Source of the DNA: a virus
DNA length: 33,391 nt
Strand: one strand, 5' to 3'
Virus record (IMG/VR): IMGVR_UViG_3300046028_003153
Coordinates: 1 to 33,391 of that record
A model generated the notes under the pieces. The model worked only from the letters and a program-made list of their open reading frames with translations, made no database searches and was not told the origin of the DNA. Of the stretch, positions 30,345-33,391 are shown one piece after another. The translations under genes and the position numbers were made by a program. The stretch's first letter is position 1; every line of letters starts with the position of its first letter.

Positions 30345-30958
30345 CAGCCCCTCACTGCGATAAGGCTGAAGTCTTCAATCACGCGAGTAGGCGTGCCCTG
30401 GCCATCGATGTTCATGGCTGTACGCATGTAACCACCACGGCCATTTTCAGCAGGGCCGCCAACAGCAACGCCTTGCCAGTACCCAGCACGGTCGCTTTGC
30501 TCGGTGATCGGCATGGCCAAGTGCCAGGCCATCATGTATTTAAGAAGCTGAACAAAGTATTGCGGCATTGCAAACTCACCCAAGCTGTACTGGTAGTCCA
30601 AGTAAACAGCAGGGAGGTTTGTCAAAAGCTTGTCGCCCTGGATTTCCCAGTCTTTGTTTGCATAGGAATTTTGCGCTGCGCTTGCATAGGCAGCACGAAC
30701 GGTGCCAAGCCTGTCACCTGGCAGCTGATACTCATAGCGCCAGATTGAATTTGGGGTGGTGATCAGCTGAGCCAGCTGAACCTTTTTAGTGTTAAACGTC
30801 CACGGGTAAGTGGTCAACACAGAGTCACGAATGTCGGGATATAGGCGGTCGCATACGCTGGCCGCATCGGTGCCATCATTAAATGACGTGATTGACTTTG
30901 CACCCAACATCAGCAGGGCATCAGAACATATTGAAACGCCAGTATCGCCAGCAGCCAT
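30344..30958 (-). CDS. Tail tubular protein A / head-tail adaptor (T7 gp11-like)
   Basis: The 204-aa length is close to T7 gp11 (196 aa). The typical start is present (CSDALLMLGAKSITSFNDGTDAASVCDRLYPDIRDSVLTTYPWTF), as are the later EIQGDKLLTNLPAVYLDYQY and AWHLAMPITEQSDRA segments. It forms the ring that joins the portal to the nozzle and carries the fibres. GAGAGG precedes the ATG, and a hairpin lies just upstream (30980-31011). Confidence 0.95.
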   Translation of the reverse strand: MAAGDTGVSICSDALLMLGAKSITSFNDGTDAASVCDRLYPDIRDSVLTTYPWTFNTKKVQLAQLITTPNSIWRYEYQLPGDRLGTVRAAYASAAQNSYANKDWEIQGDKLLTNLPAVYLDYQYSLGEFAMPQYFVQLLKYMMAWHLAMPITEQSDRAGYWQGVAVGGPAENGRGGYMRTAMNIDGQGTPTRVIEDFSLIAVRG

Positions 30959-30979
30959 GTGAACCTCTCAATGTGAGAA

Positions 30980-31011
30980 GGGCCAACCTCCGAGTGATCA
31001 GAAGTTGGCCC
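30980..31011 (-). terminator. Hairpin between decoration-like and tail tube genes
   Basis: GGGCCAAC and GTTGGCCC form a perfect 8-bp stem with a 16-base loop. There is no T-run after the stem on the minus strand, so a classical intrinsic terminator is doubtful; partial termination or an RNA processing or stability element is possible. It lies at the same place relative to capsid and tail tube genes as the T-phi terminator of T7. Confidence 0.4.
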
Positions 31012-31030
31012 GTCGTGTTTCCTGATCCGA

Positions 31031-31312
31031 TTAGTCGGTGTCAGTTGCAGTGACGGTCACACCGTCAGTGATGTCAACCACGCCAGAGGCGTTGCTGACC
31101 ACATAAGCGGTAGACATTACTGGAGTGCCACCCGTTGCTGAGTAACAGAAAATAATGTCGCCAACCTTGAGGATTGATGACACTGAATCAAAATACCCAG
31201 ATACACGAATTACTGTCTGTGCGTCAGTAGATGCATATGTGTAAATTGATGGTGCGTTACCAGCTTTTGCCTGGCCGCCAACGGTATTAAAACCAGTAGA
31301 TGAGAAAGCCAT
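31031..31312 (-). CDS. 93-aa capsid-adjacent protein, possible decoration protein
   Basis: The product is small and beta-rich. It starts MAFSSTGFNTVGGQAKAGNAPSIYTYASTDAQTVIRVSGYFDSV, then SILKVGDIIFCYSATGG, and ends in alternating Val/Thr strands with a Thr/Asp tail. Proteins of this size and pattern follow the capsid gene in many podoviruses and are often proposed as head decoration proteins. The AGGAGGG ribosome site is very strong, fitting a high-copy virion protein. Confidence 0.75.
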   Translation of the reverse strand: MAFSSTGFNTVGGQAKAGNAPSIYTYASTDAQTVIRVSGYFDSVSSILKVGDIIFCYSATGGTPVMSTAYVVSNASGVVDITDGVTVTATDTD

Positions 31313-31327
31313 TTTGTGACCCTCCTA

Positions 31328-32182
31328 TTAAGCTGCAGCCGCTGTATCGCGTGCAGTGATTTTGACGATACCCTCGACATCAATCGCTATGGCACCAGCA
31401 GAGAACAAAGCATTCACAAGGTAGCTTGTTTTCTCGGGGACATAGTTGATTTCAGTGCGAGGAGCAATGCCTTCTGCGTAGCCGATGGCATCGCGGTGGA
31501 AGGCAAACAAGGTGCGGTCGCTAGAACCGTCGATGGGCAAGCCACCTTCAGTACGATCACCCAAGACGTGGAACGTGAAGCCCATGAACTGGTTGATCTC
31601 GCCTTGAACCAACGCCTTAACGGTGTTGAAGTCCGAGCTGGTTACCGAAGTCTGCTCCAACATTGATGCCAAAGAGTTAGCATGAATGATGATGTTGCGA
31701 CCTTCAGAAGGCACGTTCTTGGTGTTCAAGATCTTTGCGGCTTCGCGCAGCTTGGAAATATTCATGTTGGTGTTTGCACCACCAATTGAATTTGCCACAG
31801 TACCAGTGCTAGACGCAGCAATAAGCGCATCCAAGATCAACTGATCTTGACGACGGCCAATCGCATTGCCAACCACTTGCACAAGCTCTGAACGCTCGTC
31901 AAAGTTGACCTTCTGCTGAGAGAAGATGTCCGAGTACTCTGCAGCGTTGAAATCACTCATCGTGCAAGTAACGGTTGAGAATCCGACATTCATCGGGGTT
32001 ACATCAGTCTGAGAAACGCGAGCAGTAGCCACGCCTCGACCGACTTTAGGGAATTTAACAGTGGAGCCTTCGACACCACGACGCTGACGTACAGCACCTA
32101 CCAGCATTGCTTTGCCTTGGTAAGCCTGCTTGACCTCTGCGTCGAATAGTGTGACAAAGGCGTTTGATAAAGAAACGCTCAT
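31328..32182 (-). CDS. Major capsid protein
   Basis: The 284-aa product follows scaffold and precedes tail tube genes. It opens MSVSLSNAFVTLFDAEVKQAYQ, then has GVEGSTVKFPKVGRGVATARV, FNAAEYSDIFSQQKVNFDERSELVQVVGNAIGRRQDQLILDAL (about 78-121) and the C-terminal ALFSAGAIAIDVEGIVKI. This is typical of small HK97-fold podoviral capsid proteins. GAGG lies eight bases before the ATG. The gene has its own promoter-like site and about 130 bases of leader, behind a strong terminator, so capsid output can be set separately from scaffold. Confidence 0.9.
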   Translation of the reverse strand: MSVSLSNAFVTLFDAEVKQAYQGKAMLVGAVRQRRGVEGSTVKFPKVGRGVATARVSQTDVTPMNVGFSTVTCTMSDFNAAEYSDIFSQQKVNFDERSELVQVVGNAIGRRQDQLILDALIAASSTGTVANSIGGANTNMNISKLREAAKILNTKNVPSEGRNIIIHANSLASMLEQTSVTSSDFNTVKALVQGEINQFMGFTFHVLGDRTEGGLPIDGSSDRTLFAFHRDAIGYAEGIAPRTEINYVPEKTSYLVNALFSAGAIAIDVEGIVKITARDTAAAA

Positions 32183-32323
32183 TTGATATACCTCATTCGG
32201 TTGTTGATCAGGGTTTGTCGCGACGGTTAGCCTTTTGCGAGGGCCGAAAGCTTGCTGTTTACGTCAGCCATTCGTCAGTATCCACTGCGGTAAGGGCCAG
32301 TTGCCTGGTATGCCTTGTGCGCG
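32183..32323 (-). other. Capsid mRNA leader with 14-codon ORF
   Basis: About 140 bases separate the promoter-like site from the capsid ATG. I see no strong hairpin. A 14-codon frame begins at an ATG in the middle of the leader and encodes MADVNSKLSALAKG. It has only a weak ribosome site and may be a remnant or chance. Confidence 0.25.
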
Positions 32324-32351
32324 ATTGTATGAGTATTTGTACAAAATGCAA
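32324..32351 (-). promoter_or_regulatory. Promoter candidate for capsid-tail unit
   Basis: Reading the minus strand: TTGCAT (32351-32346), a 16-bp spacer and TACAAT (32329-32324) form a sigma70-like pair with a good -10. The dispersed motif copy ATTTGCATTTTGTACA (32353-32338, minus) overlaps the -35 and spacer, so a phage regulator binding there could control the unit. It lies directly after the scaffold terminator. Confidence 0.5.
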
Positions 32352-32353
32352 AT
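32338..32353 (-). repeat. Dispersed TGTACA motif at capsid promoter
   Basis: ATTTGCATTTTGTACA on the minus strand is a full match to the shared pattern of the three regulator-recombinase copies (R-TTTG-S-R-T-N-N-TGTAC-R). It is the only strong intergenic copy inside the structural genes. Confidence 0.55.
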
Positions 32354-32367
32354 GGTACTTAACAAAT

Positions 32368-32394
32368 AAAAAAAGACCCAGCCGAAGCTGGGTC
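32368..32394 (-). terminator. Rho-independent terminator after scaffold gene
   Basis: On the minus strand GACCCAGC, loop TTCG, GCTGGGTC is followed by seven Ts. The 8-bp perfect stem is closed by the very stable C-UUCG-G tetraloop, a textbook intrinsic terminator 22 bases after the scaffold stop (32416). It separates the terminase-portal-scaffold unit from the capsid-tail unit. In the plus direction there is only a four-A run, so it acts on minus-strand transcripts. Confidence 0.92.
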
Positions 32395-32415
32395 AAAATG
32401 GCAACTACAGGGAGA

Positions 32416-33204
32416 TCAGGAAAGATGCTGCTGAAACATTCGCTCCACCTTTTGGCGGTACGCAGCATCGGTTTTGTATTTGGGATCACCGACCATTTGG
32501 TAAAGCTCTTCCTTACTGGGAGCGCCTTCCATGGGGGCAACTTCAATTGGCACTCGGCCTTCATAAGCAGAGCGCACTTTCATCAAAGCGCTCAGACCTT
32601 TGGCTGTACCGCCCATGATTTTGAACTCTTCAAAGTCGTCTTTGCTCCACACGCCCTTGTTTACCAGGCCACGCGCCCAGTCCACCATACCATTCACCAC
32701 AGCGTTGGCATTGGGGCCGAGAGACTTCATCTCTGCTTGTGTGTCAATGGTTGGGCCGACCATGTCATCGGCCATCTGGTTGACGTTTTGTGCCAGCTCA
32801 TCAAAGGCCGCCTGGCTGATACCGTACTTCTGTGCCCAGCCAACATAGGTTTTGGCCAGTGGGTCGTTTTCAACGTCTTGGGTTTTGAATACGCTGGTGT
32901 CGTATTTGCCATCTTCTGGGGCTTTGTGCTTGCCTTGGCTGACCACTTTGCGTAGATCGCCATAAGACTTGGCCATAGCTTCGAGGTTAGCTTCACCCTT
33001 GTCCTGGTTCCAGAAGTTCTCCGGCAGCCAGTCTGGGCGATCTTTTGGCGTGCCAGGACTACCTGGTGTCAGCTCTGTTGCTGTACTTGCCTTGTGGTTA
33101 ATCTCAACAGCTTGTGAGTTTTCTGCCTTACTTTCGTCTGCCACCTGGACACTATCGAGTAAGCCAGTGCTGGGCTCGACATTGGTTTCGGTTTCTTGGG
33201 TCAT
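32416..33204 (-). CDS. Capsid scaffold / assembly protein
   Basis: The 262-aa protein guides capsid assembly and then leaves or is lost from the head. It is acidic with a disordered N-terminus (about 1-50), has a typical DRPDWLPENFWNQDKGEANLEAMAKSYGDLRKVVSQ segment (56-91) found in podoviral scaffold proteins, a long helical middle, and a basic helical C-terminus (KTDAAYRQKVERMFQQHL) that would bind the capsid. The start overlaps the stop of the 87-aa gene by ATGA. The first 58 bases are repeated at the left end of the window. Confidence 0.92.
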   Translation of the reverse strand: MTQETETNVEPSTGLLDSVQVADESKAENSQAVEINHKASTATELTPGSPGTPKDRPDWLPENFWNQDKGEANLEAMAKSYGDLRKVVSQGKHKAPEDGKYDTSVFKTQDVENDPLAKTYVGWAQKYGISQAAFDELAQNVNQMADDMVGPTIDTQAEMKSLGPNANAVVNGMVDWARGLVNKGVWSKDDFEEFKIMGGTAKGLSALMKVRSAYEGRVPIEVAPMEGAPSKEELYQMVGDPKYKTDAAYRQKVERMFQQHLS

Positions 33205-33391
33205 AGTTTCCTTGCTTGATTGATCCGCGCCTCGATGTCCCGAACCACGTTTCTCTGCCCTTCAGCAAAGAAAGCATGGGCCGGGTCTGTGCCTGGCACG
33301 GCTATAGGCACATTTACATACACATCTCGCAGCCACTGCAGCAGCTTTTGGCCTTCTTCAGAGCCAAAGACACGCAGGGTTAACCGCGCCA
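33147..33391. repeat. Terminal redundancy, right copy
   Basis: This is the second copy of the 245-base end repeat; see the left copy at 1-245 for mismatches and interpretation. Joining the ends restores an uninterrupted scaffold gene followed by an uninterrupted 87-aa gene and portal gene, which supports circular closure at this point. Confidence 0.95.
33201..33391 (-). CDS. 87-aa hypothetical protein, duplicated 3' fragment
   Basis: This is the last 63 codons and stop of the 87-aa gene, cut by the right edge. The complete copy is at 55-318. Two silent differences from that copy are present. It is not a truncated gene in the phage itself. Confidence 0.9.
   Translation of the reverse strand, partial: ARLTLRVFGSEEGQKLLQWLRDVYVNVPIAVPGTDPAHAFFAEGQRNVVRDIEARINQARKL

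Noticed and set aside
32164-32955. 263-codon plus-strand frame over scaffold and capsid leader
   Set aside because: It is antisense to the well-supported scaffold gene, crosses the terminator and promoter, and resembles no known protein.
1-33391. Search for tRNA genes, CRISPR arrays, insertion sequences, reverse transcriptase/diversity-generating repeats, phage RNA polymerase and tyrosine integrase
   Set aside because: None could be supported by reading both strands and the predicted proteins.

Overview
The window is one complete bacteriophage genome. It is a short-tailed (podovirus-like) phage with a T7-type virion plan: scaffold, capsid, two tail-tube/nozzle proteins, three ejection proteins, a T7-type tail fibre and a gp8-like portal. 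Bases 1-245 recur at 33147-33391 with two mismatches, so the map closes into a circle of 33,146 bp. The host is Gram-negative, because the lysis block encodes an Rz/Rz1 spanin pair and a second lipoprotein. I cannot name the host from the sequence alone. The two mismatches between the repeat copies are synonymous, which suggests assembly from an environmental population.

Layout. On the minus strand, reading leftward from about 9.3 kb: a ribbon-helix-helix regulator, a 58-aa protein, RusA resolvase, a Cys4 mini-protein, a 74-aa and a 78-aa protein, and a winged-helix replication protein. A control/origin-like region follows (6587-6942), then a small protein with an SSB-like tail, TerS, TerL, a GNAT-like protein, two Ala-rich coiled-coil proteins, small proteins and the portal. 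Across the circle junction come an 87-aa protein, the scaffold, a strong terminator (about 32.38 kb), a promoter, the capsid, a 93-aa decoration-like protein, tail tube, nozzle, ejection proteins (28.4-20.2 kb), the tail fibre (20.1-16.6 kb) and a dense lysis block (16.3-13.5 kb) ending with a GH19 endolysin. The only plus-strand block is 9450-13544: a small serine recombinase, several small unknown genes, a YqaJ/lambda-exonuclease-type nuclease and a RecT-type annealing protein. It runs head-on into the endolysin, with the two stop codons touching.

How it may work. There is no phage RNA polymerase, DNA polymerase, primase or helicase, so the phage must use host transcription and the host replisome. 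It brings its own initiator-like protein and recombination enzymes (YqaJ nuclease, RecT, RusA), which would build and resolve the concatemers that TerS/TerL package. Genes are tightly packed: most neighbours overlap by ATGA or TGATG, and at least eight real or likely genes under 60 codons sit between the larger ones.

Most interesting signals. (1) A dispersed 16-bp motif, roughly G-T-W-T-G-S-A-T-N-N-TGTACA, sits almost only in the few non-coding gaps: three copies by the origin-like region, three between the regulator and the recombinase, and single copies upstream of the capsid and the lysis block. (2) A resolvase-type recombinase, a ribbon-helix-helix protein, an initiator gene and DnaA-box-like repeats occur together with no tyrosine integrase, which raises the possibility of a plasmid-like (phage-plasmid) prophage state.
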